This document shows positions 42,452-50,959 of a DNA stretch of 64,000 nucleotides, one piece after another. The notes below the pieces were generated by a model. That model saw only the letters and a program-made list of their open reading frames with translations. It had not been told where the DNA came from and ran no database searches. Source of the stretch: Paractinoplanes lichenicola (GTDB lineage: Bacteria; Actinomycetota; Actinomycetes; Mycobacteriales; Micromonosporaceae); contig NZ_JAENHO010000003.1 in NCBI RefSeq assembly GCF_016785085.1, forward strand, positions 744,001 through 808,000. The letters are read 5' to 3'. The translations under genes were made by a program, and so were the position numbers. Within the stretch, counting starts at the first letter, position 1. Every line of letters starts with the position of its first letter.

Positions 42452-42913
42452 TTACCGGCGAGTAGCCGGTTCCAGCGCGCGTTGCAGGGCCCGATAAATG
42501 CGCCCGAACCGGGCCGCGTCGGGGGTGCTGAGCAGCAGCACGTCGCCCGCGGCGGTGCGGGCCCAGATCTCCCGCACGCGGCTGCCCCGGTCGTACGAGC
42601 GGTCGACACGCTCGAGCAGGACGTCGGCCAGCGGCGCAGTGGCCAGCCCGACCAGCACGCCCCCGCCGGCCAGGGCGATCGTGGTGGCGGTGGAGGCGTC
42701 GATGACCAGCGCGACCAGCACGGCCAGCAGCCCGACGGCGAGCGGCGTGAGGATCGCCAGCCCGGTCACGCCGCGGCCGGCGATCGTGCTCCAGGACCGG
42801 CGGCCGCGCGTGTGCCACACCTGGAGCAACTCCTCCAGGCGCAGATCGCGGCCGTGCATCCGGACCCCGGTGGAGGTGATCCACACGTCCGGATCCCGGT
42901 AGTAGGTGGTCAT
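42452..42913 (-). CDS. DUF6232-like small membrane protein
   Basis: A 153-residue protein. The N-terminus TTYYRDPDVWITSTGVRMHG is a short beta-rich conserved segment. About two transmembrane helices follow (GVTGLAILTPLAVGLLAVLVALVI; TIALAGGGVLVGLATAPLADV). The cytoplasmic C-terminus contains LLLSTPDAARFGRIYRALQRAL. It resembles actinobacterial DUF6232-type proteins of unknown role. The ATG at 42913 is favoured over 42919 by the GATGAAG preceding it. It is divergent from the enoyl-CoA hydratase and in operon with the DoxX-like gene. Confidence 0.7.
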   Translation of the reverse strand: MTTYYRDPDVWITSTGVRMHGRDLRLEELLQVWHTRGRRSWSTIAGRGVTGLAILTPLAVGLLAVLVALVIDASTATTIALAGGGVLVGLATAPLADVLLERVDRSYDRGSRVREIWARTAAGDVLLLSTPDAARFGRIYRALQRALEPATRR

Positions 42914-42971
42914 CTTCATCTGAGGTACCCGTCGTAGGCTGGCCTGAACCAATCTTCAGGGGAGGCGCGCG

Positions 42972-43745
42972 GTGGGCGAGTTCGTGACGTTGGAGACTAC
43001 CGACGGCATCGGCACGATCCGGTTGGATCGTCCTCCGATGAACGCGCTCAATACGCAACTGCAGGAAGAGTTGCGGGCCGCCGCGCATTCCGCCACCACC
43101 GACGAGCAGGTCAAGGCCGTCATCGTGTACGGCGGGGAGAAGGTCTTCGCCGCGGGCGCCGACATCACCGAGTTCACGAAGGTGGGCTATCCCGAGATGG
43201 CCGTGCGGGCGGCCGCGCTGTCCAGCGCGTTCGACGCCGTGGCCCGCATCCCCAAGCCGGTCGTGGCCGCGATCACCGGCTACGCCCTGGGCGGCGGCTG
43301 CGAGCTGGCGCTGGCCTGCGACTGGCGGGTCGTGGCGGACGACGCCAAGCTGGGCCAGCCCGAGATCAAGCTCGGCATCATCCCGGGTGCGGGCGGCACC
43401 CAGCGGCTCGCCCGGCTGATCGGCCCGGCCCGCGCCAAGGATCTGATCTTCTCGGGCCGCATGGTCGACGCCGAGGAGGCGCTGCGCATCGGGCTGGCCG
43501 ACCGGGTCGCCCCCGCGGCCGAGGTCTACGCCACGGCGGCCGCGCTCGTCCGGCCGTACGTGTCGGGCCCGTCCCTCGCCCTGCGGGCCGCCAAGCTGGC
43601 CGTCGACGGCGGGCTCAACACCGACCTGGCCTCCGGCCTGGCGCTGGAGTCGCAGCTGTTCGCCGGTCTGTTCGCCACCGACGACCGGGTCGAGGGCACC
43701 GCGGCGTTCGTCGAGAAGCGTAAGCCCACATTTACTGGGCGTTAG
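42972..43745 (+). CDS. Enoyl-CoA hydratase/isomerase
   Basis: A 257-residue crotonase-fold enzyme that hydrates trans-2-enoyl-CoA in fatty or branched-chain acid breakdown. Oxyanion-hole segments are [12 protein letters not shown] and [15 protein letters not shown]. The catalytic Glu positions are in GGGCELALA and [19 protein letters not shown]; both are present, which favours a true hydratase. Shine-Dalgarno GGGGAGG lies 8 nt before the GTG, and a TAGGCT box lies ~30 nt upstream. It functionally complements the acyl-CoA genes and etfBA in this window. Confidence 0.92.
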   Translation: MGEFVTLETTDGIGTIRLDRPPMNALNTQLQEELRAAAHSATTDEQVKAVIVYGGEKVFAAGADITEFTKVGYPEMAVRAAALSSAFDAVARIPKPVVAAITGYALGGGCELALACDWRVVADDAKLGQPEIKLGIIPGAGGTQRLARLIGPARAKDLIFSGRMVDAEEALRIGLADRVAPAAEVYATAAALVRPYVSGPSLALRAAKLAVDGGLNTDLASGLALESQLFAGLFATDDRVEGTAAFVEKRKPTFTGR

Positions 43746-43771
43746 GCCTCGACCCCATCGATCCTTTGCCA

Positions 43772-43777
43772 TAAAGT
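43772..43777 (+). promoter_or_regulatory. -10 box (TAAAGT), leaderless promoter of the proline-rich membrane protein
   Basis: TAAAGT ends 7 nt before the GTG at 43785; no Shine-Dalgarno is visible. Confidence 0.45.
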
Positions 43778-43784
43778 CCGCAAT

Positions 43785-44384
43785 GTGGAACCGGTTCCGG
43801 TCACGCGCAAGGTGCGCCGCACCGTGCGCATGGCCGTTGCGCTGGTGGTCGGCCAGGCGATGCTGTGCGCGCTGATCGGCTGGCTCACGCTGGGCCGCCA
43901 CCAGTCCGAGCCGGCCCGCTCGCCCGGTTCGGCAGTGGTCGACCAGCTCGCCGTCCCGCCGCTGGCTCCCACCGGCGCCACCTCGGCGCCGCCGCCCCCG
44001 TCGCGCAGCGCCATCTCGGCCACCAAGCAGACCCGCAAGCCGGCGTCGATCGTCTCGCCGCGCCCGGCGCCGGCCCGCAGCACCTCCGCCATTCCCGCTG
44101 CCCCGCCCCGCAGCCCCGAGCCGATCCTGGCGCCGCCGGAGGACCCCGAGGTCGTGCCGCCGGTGCCGCCCACCACGTCGCCTACGCCGCTCCCGAAACC
44201 CCCGCTGTTGCCGACCTCACCGGCGTCCACGCCGATGCCCTCCGAGTCGCCCGGCTTCGTGCAAGATCCCGTACGGGTGGGGGACGAATGCCACCCGGTG
44301 GGCGCTTACGGGCGAACCGTCGAGGGCGACCTCGTGCGTTGCACGCGTGACTGGCGGCACGGGCCGCGCTGGAAGATCGTGTGA
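43785..44384 (+). CDS. Proline-rich single-pass membrane protein
   Basis: A 199-residue protein. A basic N-terminus (TRKVRRTVR) and one transmembrane helix (MAVALVVGQAMLCALIGWL, about residues 16-34) are followed by ~110 residues of Pro/Ser/Thr/Ala linker. A short ordered C-terminus (DPVRVGDECHPVGAYGRTVE, then RCTRDWRHGPRWKIV) contains two Cys. The topology suggests an extracytoplasmic Pro-rich stalk with a small disulfide-bearing tip. I recognise no family. It sits 26 nt before the Hsp70-like gene, which also ends in a single transmembrane helix, so the two may act together, although the second has its own promoter box. Confidence 0.7.
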   Translation: MEPVPVTRKVRRTVRMAVALVVGQAMLCALIGWLTLGRHQSEPARSPGSAVVDQLAVPPLAPTGATSAPPPPSRSAISATKQTRKPASIVSPRPAPARSTSAIPAAPPRSPEPILAPPEDPEVVPPVPPTTSPTPLPKPPLLPTSPASTPMPSESPGFVQDPVRVGDECHPVGAYGRTVEGDLVRCTRDWRHGPRWKIV

Positions 44385-44398
44385 CGGCGGGTACCCCC

Positions 44399-44404
44399 TA
44401 GACT
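44399..44404 (+). promoter_or_regulatory. -10 box (TAGACT) of the Hsp70-like gene, leaderless
   Basis: TAGACT ends 6 nt before the ATG at 44411. AGGGA touches the ATG and is too close to be a Shine-Dalgarno. Confidence 0.5.
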
Positions 44405-44410
44405 CAGGGA

Positions 44411-46033
44411 ATGGCCATCGACCAAGGTGAGCCGAAAAGGCATGCCCTCGGCGTGGACTTCGGCACCTCGAACACCGTCGCGGTGGCGCGCTGGCCCGAC
44501 GGCCGCGCGCGCCCGATCCTGGTCGACGGCTCGCCGCTGCTGCCCTCGGCCGTCTATGCCGAGCCCAGCGGCGCGCTCGTGGTCGGCCGCGACGCGGTGC
44601 ACAGCGCCCGGCTCGACCCGGTGCGCTTCGAGCCCAACCCCAAGCGCCGCATCGACGACGGCACGGTGCTGCTGGGCGAGCAGGAGTTCCCGGTCGTCGA
44701 CCTGATCGCCGCGGTGCTGGCCCGGGTGGCCGAGGAGTGGCACCGCGCGGTCGGCCCGGTGCTGCCCGACGTCACCCTGACCTGCCCGGCCACCTGGGGC
44801 GCGACCCGCCGCTCGCTGCTGGCCGAGGCCGCCGCCCGGGCCGGGCTGACCAACGCCCGCCTGGTCGCCGAGCCGGTCGCCGCGGCGACGTATTTCGCCG
44901 AGGTGCTCGGCCGTGACGTGCCGATCGGCTCGGTCGTGGTGGTGCACGACTTCGGCGCCGGCACGTTCGACGCCAGCGTCGTCGCCCGTACGGCCTCGGG
45001 CTTCGAGGTGATGGCGATCGACGGGCGCGACGACATCGGCGGCCTCGACATCGACGCGGCCATCGTCGAGCACCTGAAGACCAGCGAGTGGGAACGGCTG
45101 CTCGAGCCGACGACGGCGCAGGAGCGGCGGGCCCAGCGCCAGCTGTGGGAAGAGGTGCGGATCGCCAAGGAGCGCCTCTCGCGGGCCCAGTCGGCCGATT
45201 TCGTGGTGCCGCTGCTCGACACCGAGGTGCACCTCACCCGCGACGAGCTCGAGAAGCTGGCCCGCCCGGTGCTCGACCAGACCATCCGGGTCACCAAGGG
45301 CCTGCTCGACTGGGCCGCCCTGCCCGAGGGCCGCCTGGCCGGCGTGTTCCTGGTCGGCGGCGCGAGCCGGATCCCGCTGGTGGCCACGCTGCTGCACCGC
45401 GAGCTGGGCGAGGCCCCGGTGGTGATCGAGCAGCCCGAGCTGGTGGTGGCCGAGGGCAGCATCCTGGCCGACGCGGCGATGCTGGCGACCGGCGCGGCCG
45501 CACCCGGCCTGACCTCGGAGCTGCGGCTGGTCTCCACGGGCCGGGCCGAGTCGGCCACCGTACGGGTGGCCACCGCGACCGTGCGCGTGCCCGGCACGAC
45601 GGGCCTGCAGCCGGCGGTCGACCCCTGGCCCGATGCCGACCACGGCTGGGTCCCCGACCCGCACGCGACAGTGCCGACGCCGAAGCCGAAGTTCGAGCCC
45701 CCGGTCTCGACACCCCCGGTCGCGTCGTCGCCCCCGGCCAGCCCGCCCTCGCACGGCATGGCCGCGGTCCGCCCGGTCTCGTCGCGGCCCGTCTCGCCGT
45801 CCCGCCCGCCGATCTCCCGGCCGCGCCCCCAGCCGCAGGTCTCCCAGGCCGTCCGGCGCACCAAGAAGCGGGGCGGGTTCCTGCGCGCGCTGCAGATCCT
45901 GTTCAGCACCGCGATCATGATCCTGGTGCCGCTGGCCGCCCTCGTGATCGCGTACGGCTACGGCAACGGCAAGCCGATCCTGGTCGACGCGGAAAACCTT
46001 TGGGAAGACATCCGAAGCCTGCTCGGCTTCTGA
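44411..46033 (+). CDS. Hsp70-type ATPase fused to a C-terminal membrane anchor
   Basis: A 540-residue protein. Residues ~12-360 form an Hsp70/actin-fold nucleotide-binding domain: phosphate-1 LGVDFGTSNTVAVAR, phosphate-2 VVVVHDFGAGTFDASVV, connect-2/adenosine VFLVGGASRIPLVATLL. There is no substrate-binding beta-sandwich. Instead a Pro/Ser-rich linker (about 400-490) leads to a basic patch (RRTKKRGG) and one transmembrane helix (LFSTAIMILVPLAALVIAYGYG, about 498-519). A short tail ends DIRSLLGF. The ATPase should be cytoplasmic and tethered to the membrane. It differs from DnaK in both the missing lid and the anchor. Its function is unknown. Confidence 0.85.
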   Translation: MAIDQGEPKRHALGVDFGTSNTVAVARWPDGRARPILVDGSPLLPSAVYAEPSGALVVGRDAVHSARLDPVRFEPNPKRRIDDGTVLLGEQEFPVVDLIAAVLARVAEEWHRAVGPVLPDVTLTCPATWGATRRSLLAEAAARAGLTNARLVAEPVAAATYFAEVLGRDVPIGSVVVVHDFGAGTFDASVVARTASGFEVMAIDGRDDIGGLDIDAAIVEHLKTSEWERLLEPTTAQERRAQRQLWEEVRIAKERLSRAQSADFVVPLLDTEVHLTRDELEKLARPVLDQTIRVTKGLLDWAALPEGRLAGVFLVGGASRIPLVATLLHRELGEAPVVIEQPELVVAEGSILADAAMLATGAAAPGLTSELRLVSTGRAESATVRVATATVRVPGTTGLQPAVDPWPDADHGWVPDPHATVPTPKPKFEPPVSTPPVASSPPASPPSHGMAAVRPVSSRPVSPSRPPISRPRPQPQVSQAVRRTKKRGGFLRALQILFSTAIMILVPLAALVIAYGYGNGKPILVDAENLWEDIRSLLGF

Positions 46034-46090
46034 GGTGACTCACGGGTAACGTGCGGCTACACCGGCGACGAGGCTGAGGGGTAGCACACG

Positions 46091-47713
46091 ATGGCAGAAG
46101 TGATCGAGGGGCACGGCGGCGAGCTGGCGCTGGCCGCGGCGCGGGCGTTCGGGGTGAACGAGATGTTCACGCTGTCCGGCGGGCACGTGTTCCCGCTGTA
46201 CGACGCCGCGCACAAGACCGACTTCCCGATCTACGACGTGCGCCACGAGCAGACCGCGGTCTTCGCGGCCGAGGCGGTGGCCAAGCTGCAGCGCCGGCCC
46301 GGCCTCGCGGTGCTCACCGCCGGCCCCGGCGTGACCAACGGCATCTCCGGCCTGACCAGCGCGTTCTTCAACGCCTCGCCGGTGCTCGTGCTGGGCGGCA
46401 GGGCGCCCGCCTTCCGCTGGGGTGCGGGCAGCCTGCAGGAGTTCGACCACGTGCCGCTGGTCGCCCCGGTCACCAAATACGCGGCCACGGTCGGCGACAC
46501 CGACGCGATCGCGGGCGAGGTGCGCGCGGCCCTGACCGAGGCGCTCACCGCCCACCGCGGCCCGGCCTTCCTCGACATCCCGCTCGAGGTCGTCTTCTCC
46601 AGCGGCGAGGCCGCGGCCCCCGGCGAGCCGGCCGTCCCGGTGCTCGAGGCCGACCCCGACGAGGTCGCAAAGGCGGCGTCGCTGCTGGCCACGGCCCAGC
46701 GGCCGGTGATCATCGCGGGTTCCGACGTGTGGGGCGGCAACGCGATCGCCGAGCTGCGGGCGGCCGCCGAGGCGCTGCAGGTGCCCGTGTTCACCAACGG
46801 CATGGGCCGCGGCGCGCTGCCGCCGTCGCACCCGCTCGCCTTCGCCAAGGCCCGCCGGCCCGCGCTCAACGAGGCCGACCTGGTCTGCGTGATCGGCACC
46901 CCGCTCGACTTCCGGCTCGGCTTCGGCGAGTTCGCCGAGGCGCGGGTGGTGCACATCGTGGACGCGCCGAGCCAGCGGGCCACGCACGTCGAACCGGTGG
47001 TCTCGCCCGCCGGCGACCTGCGGCGCATCCTGGCCGCGATCGCGGACTGGCCGGGCGACCGGGCCGATCACACGGAGTGGATCTCGGGGCTGCGCTCGGC
47101 CGAGGACGCGGGCAAGGCGCGCGATGCCGAGGCGATGGCGGCCGAGACCGACCTGATCAAGCCGGCCCGCATCTACGGCGAGCTGCGCAAGGTGCTCGCC
47201 CCCGACGCGGTGACCATCGGGGACGGGGGCGACTTCGTCTCGTACGCGGGAAGGTATTTGGAGCCCGCGCAGCCCGGCACCTGGCTCGACCCGGGTCCGT
47301 ACGGGTGTCTCGGCACCGGCATGGGCTATGCGATGGGGGCCCGGGTGACCTATCCCGACCGCCAGATCTGCGTGCTGATGGGCGACGGGGCGGCCGGCTT
47401 CTCGCTGATGGACGCCGAGTCCCTGGTCCGGCAGGGGCTCCCGGTCGTCATGGTGGTCGGCAACAACGGCATCTGGGGTCTCGAGAAGCACCCCATGCAG
47501 GCCATGTACGGCTACGACGTGGCAGCCGACCTGCAGCCCGGCCTGCGCTACGACGACGTGGTCAAGGCGCTGGGCGGCGCGGGGGAGACGGTCGAGAAGG
47601 CGGCCGAGATCGGCCCGGCCCTCGAGCGCGCCTTTGCCGCCGGGGTGCCCTACCTGGTCAACGTGCTGACCGACCCCGGCGACGCCTACCCGCGCTCGTC
47701 GAACCTCGCCTGA
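46091..47713 (+). CDS. Acetolactate synthase-like thiamine-diphosphate enzyme
   Basis: A 540-residue ThDP-dependent enzyme of the acetolactate synthase/oxalyl-CoA decarboxylase/benzaldehyde lyase superfamily. The PYR domain carries the catalytic Glu in YDVRHEQTAVFAAEA (about residue 55). A central domain follows. The PP domain shows the ThDP-Mg motif GDGAAGFSLMDAESLV ending with NNGIWGLEKHPM. It lacks a nearby small regulatory subunit (ilvN), so it is unlikely to be the biosynthetic IlvB. It may act in catabolic C-C bond chemistry. SD-like GAGGGGTAG precedes the ATG. Confidence 0.85.
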   Translation: MAEVIEGHGGELALAAARAFGVNEMFTLSGGHVFPLYDAAHKTDFPIYDVRHEQTAVFAAEAVAKLQRRPGLAVLTAGPGVTNGISGLTSAFFNASPVLVLGGRAPAFRWGAGSLQEFDHVPLVAPVTKYAATVGDTDAIAGEVRAALTEALTAHRGPAFLDIPLEVVFSSGEAAAPGEPAVPVLEADPDEVAKAASLLATAQRPVIIAGSDVWGGNAIAELRAAAEALQVPVFTNGMGRGALPPSHPLAFAKARRPALNEADLVCVIGTPLDFRLGFGEFAEARVVHIVDAPSQRATHVEPVVSPAGDLRRILAAIADWPGDRADHTEWISGLRSAEDAGKARDAEAMAAETDLIKPARIYGELRKVLAPDAVTIGDGGDFVSYAGRYLEPAQPGTWLDPGPYGCLGTGMGYAMGARVTYPDRQICVLMGDGAAGFSLMDAESLVRQGLPVVMVVGNNGIWGLEKHPMQAMYGYDVAADLQPGLRYDDVVKALGGAGETVEKAAEIGPALERAFAAGVPYLVNVLTDPGDAYPRSSNLA

Positions 47714-47717
47714 CGCC

Positions 47718-48056
47718 TCAGTCCTCCTCGCGGTTGTTGAGATCCTTCTCCCACTGGGCGAGCATCTCGCGATCGCGCTTCGACTGCTCGGTGTCGACCG
47801 AGCGGAGGAAGTCGGCGTCGTCGTCCGGCGAGGCCGGAGCGGGGCGCCTGCGCACGATCCCGCCCTCGACGGGAGCGGGCCGCGGGCGTCCCCAGAAGAA
47901 GTACGCGAGCGGGCCCAGCAGGGGGATGAGAAGGATCACCAGCACCCACACCACGCGGGGGGCGTTGCGGACGCGAGCAACCGACAGACAGCTGATCAGC
48001 GCCAGCACGAAGAGCACCAGCTGCACGGCAGCCAAGAAGATGAACAACCGGACCAT
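47718..48056 (-). CDS. Phospholipase D-nuclease N-terminal-type small membrane protein
   Basis: A 112-residue protein. Two hydrophobic helices (FIFLAAVQLVLFVLALISCLSV and VVWVLVILLIPLLGPLAYFFWGR) match the PLDc_N module, with its P-LLGP-AYF-WGR ending, but no phospholipase domain follows. A charged cytoplasmic C-terminus (DDDADFLRSVDTEQSKRDRE) closes it. In other proteins this module anchors cardiolipin synthases. It is last in a row of small membrane genes, 38 nt after the DUF202 gene, and converges on the ThDP gene with 4 nt between stops. Confidence 0.78.
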   Translation of the reverse strand: MVRLFIFLAAVQLVLFVLALISCLSVARVRNAPRVVWVLVILLIPLLGPLAYFFWGRPRPAPVEGGIVRRRPAPASPDDDADFLRSVDTEQSKRDREMLAQWEKDLNNREED

Positions 48057-48094
48057 GAGGCAATGATGACGCGCTCCGGCCGATCCGGCGACGA

Positions 48095-48403
48095 TCAGAG
48101 CGTGACAATGACCCCCGCGAGCACCGCGAGGGCGACTGTGGTCAGGGCGTACGCGGTGATCGAGCGCCGGCCGCGGTGCGGCGGGCGGCGGCGCAGGGCC
48201 CGGGCTCGGCGGTAGGCCAGGGCGACCAGGACCGACCAGCCGAGGCCGGCCAGCGCCGCGGTGATCCACTGGGCCGGGCCCGCGTCGGGGTGGAAGGCGG
48301 GCCGGGCGGCGAGCAGGAAGACGACGGCGCCCGACAACGCCGTACGCCGCCAGGCGAGCCGGGTGCGCTCGGCCGCCGCGCCGTGGTCGGGCGGCTCCGT
48401 CAT
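48095..48403 (-). CDS. DUF202-family membrane protein (short)
   Basis: A 102-residue protein. The N-terminal signature ERTRLAWRRTALSGAVVFLL (about residues 12-31) is the DUF202 pattern (R-T-LAW-RT). Three hydrophobic helices are visible. It overlaps the upstream DUF202 gene by 4 nt, so two DUF202 proteins are made in tandem, perhaps as a heteromeric complex. The biochemical role of the family is unknown. Confidence 0.8.
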   Translation of the reverse strand: MTEPPDHGAAAERTRLAWRRTALSGAVVFLLAARPAFHPDAGPAQWITAALAGLGWSVLVALAYRRARALRRRPPHRGRRSITAYALTTVALAVLAGVIVTL

Positions 48404-48813
48404 CGGGGGCTTTGCAGCACTACCGCCACGATCAGCAGCAGCGCGCCCAGCGCCACGACCACGGCCAGGAAGGCCGGGAACCGCGAGCCGGGCAGCTCCT
48501 CGCCCAGCCGCATCGCCCGCTCGGTGCGGGCCCAGTGATCGACCGCCCGCAGCGCCACCAGGCCACCCAGCACGAGCAGCGAGATGGCGATGATCTCGCG
48601 CAGATAGGCGATGGGCAGCGGCGGCAGGAACTGGGCGCAGCCGAGCCCGCCCGCGACCAGCGCCAGGCCGGTGCGGATCCAGGCCAGGAACGTGCGCTCG
48701 TTGGCCAGCGAGAACCGGTAATCCGGGGTGCGGCCGACGGTGGGCGTCTTCTCCGGGTCTATCCATTGCCGCAGCGCACCGAACACAGGGAGATTATTGA
48801 CCTCTGGGGTCAA
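48400..48813 (-). CDS. DUF202/YidH-family membrane protein
   Basis: A 137-residue protein with the DUF202 signature FSLANERTFLAWIRTGLALV (about residues 34-53). Three transmembrane helices are visible (ALVAGGLGCAQFL, IIAISLLVLGGLVAL, FLAVVVALGALLLIVAVVL). The N-terminus NNLPVFGALRQWIDPEKTPT is cytoplasmic. It is coupled by 4-nt overlaps to the small Cys-rich gene upstream and to the second DUF202 gene downstream. Confidence 0.82.
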   Translation of the reverse strand: MTPEVNNLPVFGALRQWIDPEKTPTVGRTPDYRFSLANERTFLAWIRTGLALVAGGLGCAQFLPPLPIAYLREIIAISLLVLGGLVALRAVDHWARTERAMRLGEELPGSRFPAFLAVVVALGALLLIVAVVLQSPR

Positions 48814-49001
48814 GAAGAGCGGGCCCAGAGGGTGCGGACTTCGTCACTCACGCAGGCCTCGCGCAGGTGGCCGCACTTGCACCACGGTGAGTCGGGGTCC
48901 ACTCGGCCATGGGTCTCCAGCACCATGCCGGGGCCGCGTGGTAGACGATGTGAGGCGGACGGAAGCAACCCGTCGGCCAGTGGAGTGGTAAGGCCGGACA
49001 T
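48810..49001 (-). CDS. Small Cys-rich protein leading the DUF202 operon
   Basis: A 63-residue protein starting MSGLTTPLADGLLPSASHR and containing SPWCKCGHLREACVSD. The Cys-x-Cys-x-His/x-Cys spacing suggests metal or redox binding. A strong Shine-Dalgarno GGGAGG lies 8 nt before the ATG at 49001. The stop overlaps the DUF202 gene by 4 nt. Both argue for a real gene despite its size. No family is recognised. It could be a metal-binding partner or sensor for the small membrane proteins behind it. Confidence 0.6.
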   Translation of the reverse strand: MSGLTTPLADGLLPSASHRLPRGPGMVLETHGRVDPDSPWCKCGHLREACVSDEVRTLWARSS

Positions 49002-49090
49002 TTCGTACACCTCCCTACACCGACTGTAGCGATTCGGCGGTCGGGGCGGGTGAGGTGAGTCACTCTTCGTGGCCGACGACGCCTAAGCTA

Positions 49091-49109
49091 CCGACGGGTA
49101 ACCTGTCGG
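49091..49109. promoter_or_regulatory. Imperfect inverted repeat upstream of etfBA
   Basis: CCGACGGGTAACCTGTCGG: seven Watson-Crick pairs and one G-T around TAA, 51 nt before etfB. It could be an operator or a leader hairpin. Confidence 0.3.
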
Positions 49110-49160
49110 GAGGCGTCCGGCCGCAACGGTGCGTTCACAACAGGAGGTCGTAGGAGCGCG

Positions 49161-49937
49161 ATGAATATCGTCGTACTGGTCAAGCAGGTGCCCGACTCCG
49201 GTGCCGAGCGCACGCTGAGCGCCGACAACACGGTCGAGCGCGCGTCGGCGAACAACGTCATCAACGAGATGGACGAGTACGCCATCGAGGAAGCCTTGAA
49301 GATCAAGGAGGCGCACGGCGGCGAGGTCACCGTCCTGACGATGGGGCCGGCCGGTGCGACCGAGTCCATCCGCAAGGCGCTGAGCATGGGCCCCGACAAG
49401 GCCGTGCACGTCTCCGACGACGCGCTGCACGGCTCGTGCGCCGTCGCCACCTCCAAGGTGCTGGCCGAGGCGCTCAAGACCCTCAACGCCGACCTGATCA
49501 TCGCCGGCGCCGAGTCGACCGACGGCCGGGTGCAGGTCATGCCGCACATGCTGGCCGAGCGGCTGGGCGTCGCCGCGCTGACCGGCGCGCGCAAGCTCAC
49601 CGTGGACGGCTCGCAGCTGACCGTCGAGCGGCAGACCGACGAGGGCTACGAGGTCGTCACCGCGGCCACCCCGGCCGTCGTCAGCGTGTGGGACACCATC
49701 AACGAGCCGCGTTACCCGTCCTTCAAGGGCATCATGGCCGCCAAGAAGAAGCCGGTGCAGGCGCTCACGCTGGCCGACCTGGGCATCTCTGCCGACGAGG
49801 TCGGCGCGGCCGGTGCCACCAGCGCCGTGCTCGAGTTCGCGCCGCGCCCGCCGCGCTCGGCCGGCACCAAGGTCACCGACGAGGGCGACGGCGGCGCGCA
49901 GCTGGTCGCGTACCTCGCCACCGAGAAGTTCGTCTGA
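49161..49937 (+). CDS. etfB: Electron transfer flavoprotein beta subunit
   Basis: A 258-residue EtfB, standard length, which binds AMP and pairs with EtfA. It passes electrons from acyl-CoA dehydrogenases towards the quinone pool. The N-terminus MNIVVLVKQVPDSGAERTLS is typical. The family block VLTMGPAGATESIRKALSMG is present, with IIAGAESTDGRVQVMPHMLAERLG behind it. AGGAGG lies 16 nt before the ATG, with a second purine patch (GGAGCG) at 3 nt. It is followed by etfA after an 18-nt gap. Confidence 0.95.
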   Translation: MNIVVLVKQVPDSGAERTLSADNTVERASANNVINEMDEYAIEEALKIKEAHGGEVTVLTMGPAGATESIRKALSMGPDKAVHVSDDALHGSCAVATSKVLAEALKTLNADLIIAGAESTDGRVQVMPHMLAERLGVAALTGARKLTVDGSQLTVERQTDEGYEVVTAATPAVVSVWDTINEPRYPSFKGIMAAKKKPVQALTLADLGISADEVGAAGATSAVLEFAPRPPRSAGTKVTDEGDGGAQLVAYLATEKFV

Positions 49938-49955
49938 GCCGGGGGAGAGGGAATC

Positions 49956-50888
49956 ATGGCTGAAGTACTGGTCGTCGTCGAGAACGGCGTCAAGAAGGTC
50001 ACGCTCGAGATGCTGACCATCGCCCGAGGTCTGGGCGACGTCTCCGCCGTCGTGTTCGGTGAGGCCGACACGGCCAAGCTGGGCGAGTACGGCGCGGCCA
50101 AGGTCTACGTGGCGTCGGGCGACGACGTGGACGGTTACCTGGTCGCTCCCAAGGCGGCCGTGCTGGCCGACCTCGTACGGGAGAAGCAGCCCGCCGCGGT
50201 GCTGCTGGCCTCCACGCAGGAGGGCAAGGAGATCGCCGGTCGGCTGGCCGTCAAGCTCGACAACGGGCTGCTCACCGACGCGGTCGAGGTGGCCGCCGAC
50301 GGCACCGCCACGCAGGCCGTCTTCGCCGGCTCGGGAATCGTCAAGTCCAAGGTCACCAAGGGCCTGCCGATCGTGACGATCCGCCCCAACTCGGTCACCC
50401 CGGTTGCCGCGGCCGCGACGCCCGCCGTCGAGCAGCTCACCGTCGCGGTGTCCGATGCCGACAAGCTGACCAAGGTGGTCGAGCGGGTCGTCGAGCAGAA
50501 GGGCTCGCGCCCCGAGCTGACCGAGGCCGGCATTGTCGTCTCCGGCGGCCGCGGCGTGGGCAACGCCGACAACTTCAAGCTGGTCGAGGAGCTGGCCGAC
50601 CTGCTCGGCGGCGCGGTCGGCGCGTCCCGCGCGGCCGTCGACTCCGGCTTCTATCCGCACCAGTTCCAGGTCGGTCAGACCGGCAAGACGGTCTCCCCGC
50701 AGCTGTACGTCGCGCTCGGCATCTCCGGCGCGATCCAGCACCGGGCCGGCATGCAGACCAGCAAGACGATCGTCGCGGTCAACAAGGACCCCGAGGCCCC
50801 GATCTTCGAGCTGGCCGACTACGGCGTGGTCGGCGACCTGTTCAAGATCGTCCCGCAGGCGGCCGACGAGATCCGCAAGCGCAAGTAA
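49956..50888 (+). CDS. etfA: Electron transfer flavoprotein alpha subunit
   Basis: A 310-residue EtfA that carries FAD and couples fatty and branched-chain acyl-CoA oxidation to respiration. The N-terminal domain starts [20 protein letters not shown]. The C-terminal FAD domain shows [34 protein letters not shown] and [22 protein letters not shown]. It is coupled to etfB, with GGGGGAGAGGG just upstream of its ATG, and a strong terminator follows the stop. Confidence 0.95.
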   Translation: MAEVLVVVENGVKKVTLEMLTIARGLGDVSAVVFGEADTAKLGEYGAAKVYVASGDDVDGYLVAPKAAVLADLVREKQPAAVLLASTQEGKEIAGRLAVKLDNGLLTDAVEVAADGTATQAVFAGSGIVKSKVTKGLPIVTIRPNSVTPVAAAATPAVEQLTVAVSDADKLTKVVERVVEQKGSRPELTEAGIVVSGGRGVGNADNFKLVEELADLLGGAVGASRAAVDSGFYPHQFQVGQTGKTVSPQLYVALGISGAIQHRAGMQTSKTIVAVNKDPEAPIFELADYGVVGDLFKIVPQAADEIRKRK

Positions 50889-50900
50889 GTCCCGATCGAG

Positions 50901-50927
50901 CGGCCCGGTGCTTAGCGCCGGGCCGTT
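50901..50927 (+). terminator. Rho-independent terminator after etfBA
   Basis: CGGCCCGGTGC and GCGCCGGGCCG form an 11-bp stem (one G-T pair) with a TTA loop, followed by TT, 12 nt past the etfA stop. Confidence 0.85.
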
Positions 50928-50947
50928 CGTAGTCTCGGAGCGAGGCA

Positions 50948-50953
50948 TAAGCT
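50948..50953 (+). promoter_or_regulatory. -10 box (TAAGCT) of the cysteine desulfurase gene, leaderless
   Basis: TAAGCT ends 6 nt before the GTG at 50960. This favours that start over the in-frame TTG at 50954. Confidence 0.5.
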
Positions 50954-50959
50954 TTGGCC

